64,000 bases of DNA. Source: a virus. Under the pieces are notes generated by a model. It was given only the letters and a program-made list of their open reading frames with translations. It made no database searches and was not told the origin of the DNA. Positions 48,558 through 58,363 of this stretch are shown in pieces; positions within the stretch are counted from its first letter, which is position 1; each line of letters opens with the position of its first letter. The position numbers were made by a program, and so were the translations under genes. The DNA is taken from IMG/VR virus record IMGVR_UViG_3300044712_000179, positions 1 to 64,000 of that record, one strand, 5' to 3'.

Positions 48558-50087
48558 TTATACGCACTCGCAACCTGAATCTGGATACCAATTGTAAATC
48601 TGAGTTCCACTAGGAGAAGATGTAGTACCTGTAACAGTTAAACAAGTTCCAGTATCAGAAGAATATCCTTTTCCACCACCAGTTCCTGTTCCTGCCATAT
48701 AGTAAATAGCTCCTGTACAGTTGTCATAGAATTGAGTAAATTCTGGACATCCAGTTTGACCTGTACTAGTCAATGCGTAAGAGCCAGCGTTTCCAGTTGA
48801 TGTTACTGCTGTGATAACGAATGTAGCGCCACTTGCTGTAACTCTTTGTCCTACAGAGAATGAACCCTTAGTGTACACTATAGAGAATCCTGTTCCACCA
48901 CTCATACAATCACTCAATACATATACTTCAGAACAAGTGTTTGAATTATATTCTATAGGATAATCTCTTACGCCATTGTAATTTACAGCGCAAGGGTTGA
49001 TTTGAATTTGAGGCTGATACAATGTCGTTCCAGAACAATAGTTAGCGCCATTTGGCTGCCAGTTCTGTGTTGTATCAGGAGCTGTATTACTAGGGTTGGA
49101 AGAATAAGTAGTTCCACCTCCAACAGAAGTGTACCACTGATTTCCACCGAAGCAAGGGTTAGAGTTTCTAAGAACAGCATATGTATTTACAGTTCCATTA
49201 GAACATACATACAATGTGCCATCGTTAATGCTGTACACAGCAGCTGTTGATTGACCGCAACATCCTCCACAATCGGTAGAATTAGATTGAGCCAACCCAC
49301 CTTGTCTTGTCGCTAAATATTGAGAAGCACAAGGATTAGTCTGTTGTTCTACATAATATTTATCACATCCAGAACATTGATACTGACCGAATAGTACAGT
49401 CCAAGTTTGGTTGTAATTACAAGCAGAGCCTCCATTAATCCATCTCAGGTTATTGTAGCTAGGAGAACAAGGATTAATATCTCTTTGTTCTATTTGGCTT
49501 ACACAGTTATTACATCTTGTAGCACCAGTATTTTGCCAGTTTTCTGTATAGTTACAGCTTCCCGGAGTTGGAGATACATATCCATAATAAGTGTATCCTT
49601 CTGTTGGAGAACCTGCTCTAAACTTCTGATACTCAGGAGAGAATGGATTTGTATCCATTTGAACTTGGAATGTATTACAAGGAGATACACAAGTGGTATA
49701 TCCTTGATTTACCCAGTTAGGAGTATTATTTCCAATTAGTGAAGCTCCACCAGCTAAAGAGCATAATCTAAGAACAGATGTTCCAGCTAATGTACATTGA
49801 GGAATATAAGCGGCTGTTCCTGCTAATCCACAGGCTGCATACAAGAATGAAGTTCCCGCTAAATTACAGTTTGGTATATATGTTGCAGAACCCTCTAATC
49901 TACAGTTACTAACTACAAGAGAGCTGTTTGATATCTTTTGATTACCTCTGATTGCAGTAAAATGCATCTCAGGGCTATTGCCCTTAAATACGCCATTTCT
50001 AGCCTCTTTATGGTGCGAATTAGGAAATACATCGTTAGAGTCATCCAGATTCATTATACCCTGCAATGTCTTTCTTTCTGCTCCCAT
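48558..50087 (-). CDS. Cys-rich repeat fibre with muzzle-type N-terminal arm
   Basis: The 509-aa product starts ERKTLQGIMNLDDSNDVFPN and HKEARNGVFKGN, nearly the same as the 63-aa protein upstream. Next come Cys repeats of the form N-W-x-N/P-x-G-x-x-x-C...Q-x-x-x-N-P-C/F-x-x-x-Y at about residues 125, 180, 230 and 340, reminiscent of DUF5977 repeats. The C-terminus is Gly/Thr-rich. It is probably a virion-attached adhesive fibre anchored by the N-terminal arm; attachment is inference. Confidence 0.55.
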   Translation of the reverse strand: MGAERKTLQGIMNLDDSNDVFPNSHHKEARNGVFKGNSPEMHFTAIRGNQKISNSSLVVSNCRLEGSATYIPNCNLAGTSFLYAACGLAGTAAYIPQCTLAGTSVLRLCSLAGGASLIGNNTPNWVNQGYTTCVSPCNTFQVQMDTNPFSPEYQKFRAGSPTEGYTYYGYVSPTPGSCNYTENWQNTGATRCNNCVSQIEQRDINPCSPSYNNLRWINGGSACNYNQTWTVLFGQYQCSGCDKYYVEQQTNPCASQYLATRQGGLAQSNSTDCGGCCGQSTAAVYSINDGTLYVCSNGTVNTYAVLRNSNPCFGGNQWYTSVGGGTTYSSNPSNTAPDTTQNWQPNGANYCSGTTLYQPQIQINPCAVNYNGVRDYPIEYNSNTCSEVYVLSDCMSGGTGFSIVYTKGSFSVGQRVTASGATFVITAVTSTGNAGSYALTSTGQTGCPEFTQFYDNCTGAIYYMAGTGTGGGKGYSSDTGTCLTVTGTTSSPSGTQIYNWYPDSGCECV

Positions 50088-50088
50088 A

Positions 50089-50280
50089 TTATGGTCTATC
50101 TATGGTTTTTAAATTGCTGTTAGTTATTTTAGTGTTGCCTTTGATTGACTGAAACTTAATAAGGCTTCCATTGCCTCTAAATACCCCATTTCTAGCTTCT
50201 CTGTGATGAGTACTAGGGAAAGTGTCTTTAGGGTCATCAAGGTTCATAATGCCGCTTATAGTCTTTCTTTCAGTCTTCAT
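50089..50280 (-). CDS. 63-aa stand-alone muzzle-type arm
   Basis: Reads MKTERKTISGIMNLDDPKDT, then FPSTHHREARNGVFRGNG and IKGNTKITNSN. It corresponds to the short N-terminal arm of the Cys-rich protein next to it and resembles the GMNxD...A-x-N start of crAss-type tail-end proteins. It may be a split-off piece of the nozzle protein or an independent binding peptide. Confidence 0.55.
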   Translation of the reverse strand: MKTERKTISGIMNLDDPKDTFPSTHHREARNGVFRGNGSLIKFQSIKGNTKITNSNLKTIDRP

Positions 50281-50281
50281 T

Positions 50282-51052
50282 TTATGATTTAGCCACTAAT
50301 TTCTGACCCATTCTGATAATCTCATTAGCATCCCATAACATAATAGGATTCTCTCTAAGATTAGCCAATCTCTTTTGGTTATAATATTCTTTTCTACGCA
50401 TCTGTTTGTCTCCAAGACTAGCTCTTCTTCCAAGAGGCAAATGCTCTATATCTTTCCAAGCTATCCAAGCTAAAACAGCTTCCTTAATTTGTACGGGGAT
50501 TTTGTAGTCTACATCATCAGCAGGAGATGACATATATTCTAATACAACATAGTCATATGAGTAATCATTCTGTAAATACAATAATCCATCTTCTTCTGAA
50601 ATATCAAATTCGCCCGGACTATTTAAAACAGCACCAGCTCCAAATATATTTACATATCTAGCTCCATCAAAGTAGTTTACAAAAGCTAAGTCCTGTAATC
50701 TATAAGTGCTTCCAGTTGTATTATCTGTATTGCTAGATGTTCTGTCTGATTGCAATATCTTGTATGAACTAAGTGCGACATTTCTTCTAAGTGTAGCAAC
50801 TTCTCCTTTTTCATTAAATACGCCAGCCTTAGAAAATGCAACATAGTCTAGTGGTAATGATACTGTCTTGTTTGCGTTAACAGGTAATTTGACAGTCTTC
50901 TTGGTGTTATAAACATCCATACCTAACTCTTCTACACCTCTTACGCCAATAGTCCAAAGTCTTCTATATTCAGCATTAGACAGCTTTGCTTGGTCTATAT
51001 ACTGATAGATAACTTCTGATAAACCTATATATTTGCTTGTATCCTTACTCAT
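50282..51052 (-). CDS. Head-tail ring/adaptor protein (third)
   Basis: The 256-aa product starts MSKDTSKYIGLSEVIYQYID and has a strand core (KTVSLPLDYVAFSKAGVF) and ILAWIAWKD-like AVLAWIAWKDIEHLPLGRRA, with a C-terminal helix. Layout and location (after two other ring candidates) fit a stacked ring or stabilisation protein of the portal-tail joint. No exact family name is claimed. Confidence 0.5.
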   Translation of the reverse strand: MSKDTSKYIGLSEVIYQYIDQAKLSNAEYRRLWTIGVRGVEELGMDVYNTKKTVKLPVNANKTVSLPLDYVAFSKAGVFNEKGEVATLRRNVALSSYKILQSDRTSSNTDNTTGSTYRLQDLAFVNYFDGARYVNIFGAGAVLNSPGEFDISEEDGLLYLQNDYSYDYVVLEYMSSPADDVDYKIPVQIKEAVLAWIAWKDIEHLPLGRRASLGDKQMRRKEYYNQKRLANLRENPIMLWDANEIIRMGQKLVAKS

Positions 51053-51069
51053 ATCTTATAGTATAATTA

Positions 51070-51693
51070 TTAAGCTAAATCAACGCCATCGTTCGCACGA
51101 TCTTCAGGTGTTGCTTTTCTAATTTTTAATTGATTTAACACAAGTGTAATGATGTCTGTAATATACTCTTGAGGTACATTTAATTCATCATCCAATGCAG
51201 CACTCTCTGTACTTACCATTCTTACGATAGCATTCTTGCCTGTAAGATTCGCATAACTCTTGAACCATAATTTCTTCCCCTCTGGCCAGTAGTATATTTT
51301 ACTAGGTGGCTGTTTCAATTGATCCATATAGTCTAATTCTCTAACAGAGATAGGAATTGGAGATTTAGCCAACCCTGTACTTGTAGGGAATGTTACAGTA
51401 GATATACCATATCCTCTAGCTAATCCAACTGGAACTTGAGGAAGTGTTGCATAGTAATATCCAGTATCAGAATCTCTAGCAACAGTCAATCCCTTGAATG
51501 TCATATAGAATACATCATTTACTGTCTCTATACCATCTAGCTTAATAGCGTCAGTGTAGTTCACCTTTGCCATATAAGCCAATGCTTCATTGATATAGAT
51601 ATTTACTTCCGCTTCAGACAAAGAAGCGTCATCGTTAGCTACTCCTCCGTAGAAGATACGCCTAATCTGTTCTATTAATACTCTTCTAGTCAT
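51070..51693 (-). CDS. Head-tail ring/adaptor protein (second)
   Basis: The 207-aa product has RRVLIEQIRRIFYGGVANDD and SEAEVNIYINEALAYMAK, with strand pairs and VPQEYITDIITLVLNQLKIR. The helix-strand-helix plan resembles P22 gp4/T7 gp11-like tail adaptors. One base overlaps the next gene. Confidence 0.55.
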   Translation of the reverse strand: MTRRVLIEQIRRIFYGGVANDDASLSEAEVNIYINEALAYMAKVNYTDAIKLDGIETVNDVFYMTFKGLTVARDSDTGYYYATLPQVPVGLARGYGISTVTFPTSTGLAKSPIPISVRELDYMDQLKQPPSKIYYWPEGKKLWFKSYANLTGKNAIVRMVSTESAALDDELNVPQEYITDIITLVLNQLKIRKATPEDRANDGVDLA

Positions 51694-52352
51694 TATTGAC
51701 CATCGTTTTTAACTGTTTGTGCTACTCTTAGCAAATCTGCATCTTTCAAATTCACGCCTATAATACCTAATGTTCTATAGATAATATCTATGTGGTCATT
51801 CTCTGGCCATTCTAATTGAACGCTATTAGCTGGGTCGTAAACCAAGTTTCCTGTATAAGCCCATTTAGCATCTGCTGGCTTTTTGAAATAAACAATCTTA
51901 GCTGTTGCTAAGTTACTAGGCCAGAATTTAAAAGTATTCCCTAATTCAGTATAGAATGGAGAAGTTGTTGTAGCTGGATCAATAGGGTTATTTACATATG
52001 CAAATACCTTATCAGCTCCAATTCTTCTAATGAAATAATCGTCATCAGTAGTTCTCATTGCCGATATTTTGTAGAAATCATTAGGCTGAGGAGCTATCTG
52101 AGTTGTAATGGTCAATGTAGCTTCTTTAATAAAAGCAGACAAAGAACCTCCTGTAGTAACATCATCTTTAATACCACTCTGTCTTCTAGGTGTTCTGCTT
52201 TGAGTAAATTCAGCAGTCTCTCCTGTAAGGAAATTCATATACTGCTTTTGAGCAGCATTGATTGACATATTGAAATCGTCTGGTGATAAGTAAGTTCCCT
52301 GATACTTATCCACCATATACGAAACTAGCTTGTATATTTCATCGATATTCAT
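51693..52352 (-). CDS. Head-tail ring/adaptor protein (first)
   Basis: Starts MNIDEIYKLVSYMVDKYQGT and DFNMSINAAQKQYMNFLTGE; the last part IDIIYRTLGIIGVNLKDADL is a C-terminal helix. The longer frame to 52421 is rejected because it crosses a terminator and the -7 box at 52356-52364. By plan it is a ring protein close to the portal. Confidence 0.55.
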   Translation of the reverse strand: MNIDEIYKLVSYMVDKYQGTYLSPDDFNMSINAAQKQYMNFLTGETAEFTQSRTPRRQSGIKDDVTTGGSLSAFIKEATLTITTQIAPQPNDFYKISAMRTTDDDYFIRRIGADKVFAYVNNPIDPATTTSPFYTELGNTFKFWPSNLATAKIVYFKKPADAKWAYTGNLVYDPANSVQLEWPENDHIDIIYRTLGIIGVNLKDADLLRVAQTVKNDGQ

Positions 52353-52355
52353 ATT

Positions 52356-52364
52356 GCAAATATA
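52356..52364 (-). promoter_or_regulatory. Late-type -7 box
   Basis: TATATTTGC on the - strand, directly after a terminator and only 3 bases before the ATG at 52352, so the transcript would be leaderless. Confidence 0.5.
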
Positions 52365-52367
52365 AAC

Positions 52368-52393
52368 AAAAAAGCCCGCGTAGAAACGCAGGC
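52368..52393 (-). terminator. Rho-independent terminator
   Basis: On the - strand, GCCTGCGT pairs with ACGCGGGC (one wobble) and runs into six T. It ends the 52429 unit. Confidence 0.75.
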
Positions 52394-52428
52394 CCTTTAA
52401 CCAATAAACCATATAACACAAAGCGTCT

Positions 52429-53352
52429 TTAGTCGTTTACAATGTGCTTAATCTGAGAATAGAACTCCTTACCTTGAGCTGTCAAACAGAACTCCGCTAA
52501 GAACTGTAATGACTGCTTTCCGTCTGGAATCTGAACAATAAATGATTTACTGTCTCCCCAAATAGCTTGACCCTTAATACTGCTAGTATCAACCAATCCA
52601 GCGTTCATTGCCTTTTGTACAATGTACTGAATCTTTACTAATGGATTGTTATATGTTTTGATGAACATATCAGGGTTCTTATCCGCAATATTTAAATAGT
52701 CAAATCTAATAGCCTTCTCTCCTCTTTCTACATTCTGTCTATTAACGAATGCAATGCCAAGGTACTTAGCGTGAGGAATCATCATATCCAATGGAGCATC
52801 CATAGCAATACGCATAGCATCCATACGAACCTCTGCCTTTTCCATATTCTTAGTCTCTTCAGCTTGGAAGTCTAACATCTTGTATAGAGGCTGTGTGCCT
52901 GCCATACGATTCTTGTTAGAAGCATTCATATTGCTCTTCATTAAGAATTGCAATAAAGAAGGCTTATTTGAAGGAACTCTTAAGTATCCGTTTACGAATC
53001 TAATATCAGGTCTAGCATTTTGCTTTTGCTCAGACAAATGCTCTTGCTCGTCTTCGTAAATAGTGCTAACTCCTTCTAGGTATCTAATGTTTCTTTCTGT
53101 GTTAGTCTCTTCATCATAGATGATATCTCTATTCTTTACCAACCAGTTTTCTGGATAAGGTAACTTATCTGGAGAGTTTTGATAAACAGTTCTAACTAAT
53201 TGGAATACATAGAAATCAGGTTTTTTAGCCTGCTTCTTAATTGGGGTAGCTTTAATATCAGCTACTTCTGAAATTTCGTTTTGAGGTGCTACATCTACTT
53301 CAACAATGTTGCCATTGTCATCAATAGTTTGCTTTTTGATTGCTTTTGCCAT
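52429..53352 (-). CDS. Conserved crAss-type structural protein, 307 aa
   Basis: Starts MAKAIKKQTIDDNGNIVEVD; the ATG at 53352 follows the -7 box at 53375-53382, so the frame extension to 53385 is rejected. Has FYVFQLVRTVYQNSPDKLPY and a helical middle. In this gene order a protein of this size follows the capsid gene; it may be a head protein. No function is claimed. Confidence 0.5.
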   Translation of the reverse strand: MAKAIKKQTIDDNGNIVEVDVAPQNEISEVADIKATPIKKQAKKPDFYVFQLVRTVYQNSPDKLPYPENWLVKNRDIIYDEETNTERNIRYLEGVSTIYEDEQEHLSEQKQNARPDIRFVNGYLRVPSNKPSLLQFLMKSNMNASNKNRMAGTQPLYKMLDFQAEETKNMEKAEVRMDAMRIAMDAPLDMMIPHAKYLGIAFVNRQNVERGEKAIRFDYLNIADKNPDMFIKTYNNPLVKIQYIVQKAMNAGLVDTSSIKGQAIWGDSKSFIVQIPDGKQSLQFLAEFCLTAQGKEFYSQIKHIVND

Positions 53353-53374
53353 AATGGTTATTTTATATGTGTTA

Positions 53375-53382
53375 CAAATATA
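53375..53382 (-). promoter_or_regulatory. Late-type -7 box
   Basis: TATATTTG on the - strand, 22 bases before the ATG at 53352, just after the capsid terminator. Confidence 0.5.
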
Positions 53383-53391
53383 CATAAAAAA

Positions 53392-53418
53392 GAAAAACCC
53401 TAGGCTTTCACCTAGGGC
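53392..53418 (-). terminator. Rho-independent terminator after the capsid gene
   Basis: CCCTAGG (53398-53404) pairs with CCTAGGG (53411-53417) around CTTTCA; five T follow on the - strand. Confidence 0.75.
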
Positions 53419-53443
53419 TTCTTTTATCCTGTAATATTAAATA

Positions 53444-54787
53444 TTAAGGCTTGATGTTTATGTACTGATTAGCACCAAACAATTGGATACCGCAGTATGC
53501 CATATGATGTACATTTAATTCCATCTTATCAGATGTAGGAACTTTAGCTAATGCACCAGTTTCCCAAACCTTGATGTCCTTGCCCGGCTCTACTTCGTTA
53601 GAAACGATACGTAAAGAAGGGATTTTATCACCAGTCTGAGCATCTCTACCTTCCTTAACAGGAATTAAGATACCGCTGTTCTTGTAGTACTCAGTTGTTG
53701 GAGCAACACCGTATACAGCTTCAGCATTGAATGGTAAATATTTCTTCAAGTGGAAAGTTGTACCGTCGATCTTGATAGAATCAAAACCATACTTAATAGC
53801 AACTTCTTGAGAACCACCTACAGCAGCCCATTGGATAGCACCAGCTGTGTATTTGCTGAAGATAGCGTCATCAACAACAGTTCTTAAGTAAGAATCCATC
53901 AAGAAATGGTATTCGCTAGAACCACCGTTAAAGTCAGCTAAACGAGCTAAAGCGTGGAAATCTTCGATAGTGAAACCGCTAGAACTTGCATTCCATTGGT
54001 AAGTTTGACCACCAGCTTCAACTTGAGGAATTAAACCAGTTGTACCAACTGTTCCAGAAATGTTATCTGTAGGCTTACCGAACATTAACTTGAACTCCTT
54101 GTTGTTCATAAATCTACGAACAGCTTCATCTAAACCTTTGTAAGTGTAGTAAGCTTGTCCGTTAACTTCGAAGTATAATTCTTCGATCTTAGCTCTATCT
54201 GTGATAGAGAAATCTTCACGGATTTCAGTTGTGTAGAAAGTCTTCTTCTCAGTTAAACCTGTTAAAGAACTGAACTTGCTAGATGCTTCACCAGCTTCTG
54301 TAATACCACGGAATAACAAATGAGCTGTAGAGTTTGCACCTAAGTCATCATTAGCATCGATAGTAGAACTTAAAGGCTTGATTGTACATACTGTAGCAGA
54401 AGCAACAGCTGTAATCTTGTACTGAGCACCAGTTGCAGCGTTCTCAACAACTTCACCTACGCGTAATGGAGACTTACCACCATTTACGAAAGCAGAAGAA
54501 ATTTCTACATCTACAGCAGCGCCTGGAGCTACAGAAGCTAAAGCACCACCGTTTAATTGTACTGCAGAATGCAATTTACCACGAGTCTCGAAGTGGAAGA
54601 ATTCACGAGAAGGAACTGTAGCTTTCATACCTAAAGCTTCCAATAATTGAGTATAGTTCTGAGAACCATATTTCTCAATAAATTTATCATAGTACTGAGG
54701 TTTTAAGATTGACAAGTCAGAAACGAACTGACGTGTAACCTGACCACTAGTAGGTTGTACTGAACCCGGTTGTAATGGAGTTGCCAT
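53444..54787 (-). CDS. Major capsid protein
   Basis: The 447-aa product begins with VSDLSILKPQYYDKFIEKYG and has the strand-helix plan of a HK97-fold capsid protein, with a long extended loop region (REFFHFETRGKLHSAVQLNG) and central strands. Size, place after scaffold and portal, and its own terminator fit a high-level structural gene. Assigned from gene order and pattern, not from a specific motif. Confidence 0.7.
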   Translation of the reverse strand: MATPLQPGSVQPTSGQVTRQFVSDLSILKPQYYDKFIEKYGSQNYTQLLEALGMKATVPSREFFHFETRGKLHSAVQLNGGALASVAPGAAVDVEISSAFVNGGKSPLRVGEVVENAATGAQYKITAVASATVCTIKPLSSTIDANDDLGANSTAHLLFRGITEAGEASSKFSSLTGLTEKKTFYTTEIREDFSITDRAKIEELYFEVNGQAYYTYKGLDEAVRRFMNNKEFKLMFGKPTDNISGTVGTTGLIPQVEAGGQTYQWNASSSGFTIEDFHALARLADFNGGSSEYHFLMDSYLRTVVDDAIFSKYTAGAIQWAAVGGSQEVAIKYGFDSIKIDGTTFHLKKYLPFNAEAVYGVAPTTEYYKNSGILIPVKEGRDAQTGDKIPSLRIVSNEVEPGKDIKVWETGALAKVPTSDKMELNVHHMAYCGIQLFGANQYINIKP

Positions 54788-54816
54788 TTTTTTCTTATTT
54801 TATTTTTTAAAATTAA

Positions 54817-55983
54817 TTATGATCTAAACATTACATCCACCATCTTATCAAAGTCGCTTGCATCCGCTGCCGCTGCTGATCTTGGAGTGTTGCTATAATC
54901 AATGTTTTTAATACCCTTCAAAAAGTCTGCCTTTGCTTTGCTAACAGCCTGTGTTACCATTGCATTAACAACCTTTTCTCTGTTTTGCAACAAGTAGATG
55001 TCTTCCGCTAATTGCTTGGTATCATACTTACCATCCTTGTAGTATCTGTTACCATAAAAAGACTCGAGGTCAAATGCCTTCATTGTTTCTTGAAGTTGTG
55101 CTTTGTCTTCTTGTGTAAGATTAAAAGCTCCGTCAAATTGGACATCCTCGTCCTTGTAATTGACTTTAAAACCTTCAAAATCCTTCAAGCCAGTTTCGAT
55201 ACTTTGTTCAAATACCTGTCTAGCTTGTTTCAGTGCTTCTTCCTCTTCTGCTTGTTTTGCAGTTAAAAACTGATTTACAATTTCTTCAGGATTCACATTT
55301 GGCTGTGTTTGCTGTTGAAACTGACTCAGAATATCTGGAAAATCAATGTCCTGTCTCATACCTTGCAAGAACTCTTTCGCATCTCTCACATCTTTCTTCA
55401 ACTCTCTTGCAATGGCCTTTTCTTGCTTCTCGATTTGTCTGCGTTTAGCAGCAATCTCTTCATCAGTCATTAAAGACTCATCAAAGTCTTTATCGATTGA
55501 ATACTTAGAAGCAAATTCTTCCTCGATTTCTTGTGGAGTTAAATCTGGATATTCGTAAGCTAATTTTAACTTTAAAATATCAGACTCATCCATCGTGTCT
55601 AACTCAGAAAGAACTTTTTGTTCATACATCATATCTGCTATTTCTGAAATGTTTCCAGAAACCAGACTTTCATATATGTTCTTTGCTGTATCGTTTGCCC
55701 ACTCAAATTGAATAGGTGTAGGATCAGCTGGGTTTGCATCATCAGCTTCATCTGTTTTTGCAGCTGGAGCTGGGTCTGCTTGTGTTCCTGTATTCGTATC
55801 TACTGGCGCTGGATCAGCAGGTGCTGGATCTTGTGCTGGTGGATTTCCGTCCGCTGGATCAGCAGGTGCTGGATCGGTTGGCGTAGGGTCTACAGGGTCT
55901 TTTGTTTCGTCAACTGGTGTTGGTTCATTTGGCGTGGTAGTATAACTAGACACGTCAAAAGGGTTGCTTGTCTCTTCTGCCAT
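54817..55983 (-). CDS. Scaffold protein, Pro/Asp/Ala-rich
   Basis: The 388-aa product has a long linker of repeated 'DPxPADPAP' units (residues about 20-85), then acidic and helical segments (about 90-330) with coiled-coil character. Scaffolds commonly combine disordered acidic regions with helices. It precedes the capsid gene, where scaffold genes usually lie. Confidence 0.6.
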   Translation of the reverse strand: MAEETSNPFDVSSYTTTPNEPTPVDETKDPVDPTPTDPAPADPADGNPPAQDPAPADPAPVDTNTGTQADPAPAAKTDEADDANPADPTPIQFEWANDTAKNIYESLVSGNISEIADMMYEQKVLSELDTMDESDILKLKLAYEYPDLTPQEIEEEFASKYSIDKDFDESLMTDEEIAAKRRQIEKQEKAIARELKKDVRDAKEFLQGMRQDIDFPDILSQFQQQTQPNVNPEEIVNQFLTAKQAEEEEALKQARQVFEQSIETGLKDFEGFKVNYKDEDVQFDGAFNLTQEDKAQLQETMKAFDLESFYGNRYYKDGKYDTKQLAEDIYLLQNREKVVNAMVTQAVSKAKADFLKGIKNIDYSNTPRSAAAADASDFDKMVDVMFRS

Positions 55984-56001
55984 ATTGGTTTATTTTATTA
56001 T

Positions 56002-56010
56002 GCAAATATA
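56002..56010 (-). promoter_or_regulatory. Late-type -7 box
   Basis: TATATTTGC on the - strand, 18 bases before the ATG at 55983. Confidence 0.5.
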
Positions 56011-56027
56011 GATATAATATCATTCAT

Positions 56028-58337
56028 TTATTGCTGACCTTCAGCTGCTTGAGCTTCTGCCATTTGTTGCTCTTGCATTGCTTGTTGTTGCATCGCCATT
56101 TGCTCTTGTTGTTTCTTGGTAAAGAACTCGTCTACCAATGCTTGCAATGGTTCTGTTAAAGGCTTGCCTGTTTCGTAAGACTTCAATAAAATATTTTGAA
56201 TAAATTCTTGTTGAGATAATTCTTGCTTCATCTTCATCTCAGTAGTAGTAACAGCTAACTTACCTTGAGTTTCTGCCTGAACAGTTTGTTGTCTAGCTTG
56301 CTCTGCTACCATAGCTGATTGTTGTTGAGCTTGAGCATTCATTTCTGAATTCTGCTTAGCCTCTTCCATCTTTTGCTTTTGCTTATTCTTTTTAGCCTTT
56401 GTAAGATACATCTCAGCTAGCTTAGTATTCTTAATACTTCTAACTCTAAATGCATCTTCAAATTCAATCATACCAGCAGACAATGCTGTTTGAATCATAG
56501 ACTCCACAAATTGTCTTTCTGATATATCAGGCATTACTTCTATCTTAACATCAAATACCTTACCCTTAACCTTATCTGGGCTTAAGTAGTTTTCGTACTG
56601 CTTGCCTCCGTATAATACAGAATCGTATAATAACAACGCAATCTTAAATGATGTTTGTTGGTATATGTTTAAGTAAGCATCGTAAATAAAGTCAGTAGCA
56701 TTATTAGACGCTTGAATTTGAGATTGTTGAACACCTAATCCGGTCTTAGGATTAATTGCGGCACCTTCTCTATATTCGTTTACGCCAATCTCGTCTCTTA
56801 ATCTATCTAAATAGTGATTGTAAACAGAAATCAATTCTTGAATCTGACTTACGCTTCCAGCGTTAGGAGCTTCTTGAATAGGCAATCCATTCATTTGGTC
56901 TCCATCTTCCGTTCTTCTCTTATAGTAGATATTACCAGTTTGGTCGTACACTCTTTGTAATTCAAGAGGATTTAAAGCTTTACCTTGACCTATGTTAATA
57001 TCTGATAATGAATCAATATCGATAATCAATCCAGAAGGTCTTAGTTTAGCTACCAATTGCTGTATCTTTAAGTGAGCTAAAGTCATTTGACGAATAGACG
57101 TCTCCATTCTTTCTGGAATAGCCATATTCTCTAAATCCAAATTCTCTGGCATATAGATGCTATAACTGAAGAATGCATCAGCCATTTCCTTAACAGTAGA
57201 TGGCTTAATCATATTCTTAGCAATACCCCACTCTAACATCGTGTCGCTATTTAAAACATAAACTCCACGATAGATAACAAACATATCCTTAGTAATCAAT
57301 TGTTTGTTCTCTCCTAATTTTTGAGGAACCTTGTCCTTTCTGTCAACAGCTGTAAGATTACCATACTTGTTAGTCTTAGCTTGATATAAGACATTATCAA
57401 TTGTCTTAATCTCATAATCTAATACATCAACAGTCCAATCATCGTAAGGTCTATCTATAGCATATCTGAATCTGTCATCCCATTTTACAGTCTGTGTATA
57501 TTGCTTTGCTCTTTGAGCTAACTTCCAAATCTCCTCCTCTGACATATTAGGATATTGATTTCTAATATCTACCAGCTTCATAGAGATAACTTCTCCGATG
57601 AATGATACATCTCTAAAATCATCATATGTAGAGAATCCATAGAAGCTATTCTCTGGAACAACTCTTCTAACGTGTATCTTACCATTATTACCAACGCTTA
57701 CTTTAGTAGCACCGATACCAGTCTCACTAATATCTTCTAACAGCTTTCTTTTGATAACATTCCATCCATTTTCATAGAATACATATTCGCATCCTTTTTC
57801 AAATAAAATCTCTTCAGCTAATTGGTATTCTAATCCAAAGTACAATTCTAACTCTTCGTAGTCTTCTGGAGTGAACTGACCTTCTGACATTAATTTAACG
57901 CCAGATTGTTCTTCTATACCTCTTACCTCTTCTCCGAAGTTCATTCTAAACTCAGCCTCATCCTTATCATATTTCTTTCTATCTACAGAAACTGGGTCTA
58001 CAGCAGTTGCTCTAACCTTCTCATCACGCTTCATAAATCCACCTATGATAACCTGCATAAACTTAGGAGCAATCGCAGGAGCTTTCATATCTAGGTTTAC
58101 GAATGCTTCTTTACCATCCACATTCAATAAATCTAAGAATTCAGCCATAGGCTGTTTACCTCTAGAAAACTTTCTGTTCTTTTCAAACTTTCTATTTCTT
58201 CTATTGAAGTAACCGCTGTTGTAAGCTTTTTGTAAGAATTTAGATATCTTTAAGCCTTCAGCAGTATCTCTTTTCAACTTGGAGTTGCCAAGGTGAAAGT
58301 TTAAAATCTCTTTAGTTGTTGCGTTGTTATCACTCAT
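56028..58337 (-). CDS. Portal protein
   Basis: The 769-aa product has FVNLDMKAPAIAPKFMQVII and GGFMKRDEKVRATAVDPVSV, as in crAss-type portals, a helical core, and ALVKAI-like long helices near residues 480-560. The C-terminal 120 residues are Gln/Glu/Lys-rich and coiled-coil. It sits between TerL and the scaffold gene, the standard order, and forms the DNA-packaging vertex ring. Confidence 0.75.
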   Translation of the reverse strand: MSDNNATTKEILNFHLGNSKLKRDTAEGLKISKFLQKAYNSGYFNRRNRKFEKNRKFSRGKQPMAEFLDLLNVDGKEAFVNLDMKAPAIAPKFMQVIIGGFMKRDEKVRATAVDPVSVDRKKYDKDEAEFRMNFGEEVRGIEEQSGVKLMSEGQFTPEDYEELELYFGLEYQLAEEILFEKGCEYVFYENGWNVIKRKLLEDISETGIGATKVSVGNNGKIHVRRVVPENSFYGFSTYDDFRDVSFIGEVISMKLVDIRNQYPNMSEEEIWKLAQRAKQYTQTVKWDDRFRYAIDRPYDDWTVDVLDYEIKTIDNVLYQAKTNKYGNLTAVDRKDKVPQKLGENKQLITKDMFVIYRGVYVLNSDTMLEWGIAKNMIKPSTVKEMADAFFSYSIYMPENLDLENMAIPERMETSIRQMTLAHLKIQQLVAKLRPSGLIIDIDSLSDINIGQGKALNPLELQRVYDQTGNIYYKRRTEDGDQMNGLPIQEAPNAGSVSQIQELISVYNHYLDRLRDEIGVNEYREGAAINPKTGLGVQQSQIQASNNATDFIYDAYLNIYQQTSFKIALLLYDSVLYGGKQYENYLSPDKVKGKVFDVKIEVMPDISERQFVESMIQTALSAGMIEFEDAFRVRSIKNTKLAEMYLTKAKKNKQKQKMEEAKQNSEMNAQAQQQSAMVAEQARQQTVQAETQGKLAVTTTEMKMKQELSQQEFIQNILLKSYETGKPLTEPLQALVDEFFTKKQQEQMAMQQQAMQEQQMAEAQAAEGQQ

Positions 58338-58345
58338 AAGTATAG

Positions 58346-58353
58346 CAAAAGTA
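58346..58353 (-). promoter_or_regulatory. Late-type -7 box
   Basis: TACTTTTG on the - strand, 8 bases before the ATG at 58337. Confidence 0.4.
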
Positions 58354-58363
58354 CAAAATTAGA

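Noticed and set aside
48983-50123. Overlapping + and - strand frames within the Cys-rich fibre gene
   Set aside because: All are Ser/Cys/Ile-rich shadows of the repeated Cys codons.
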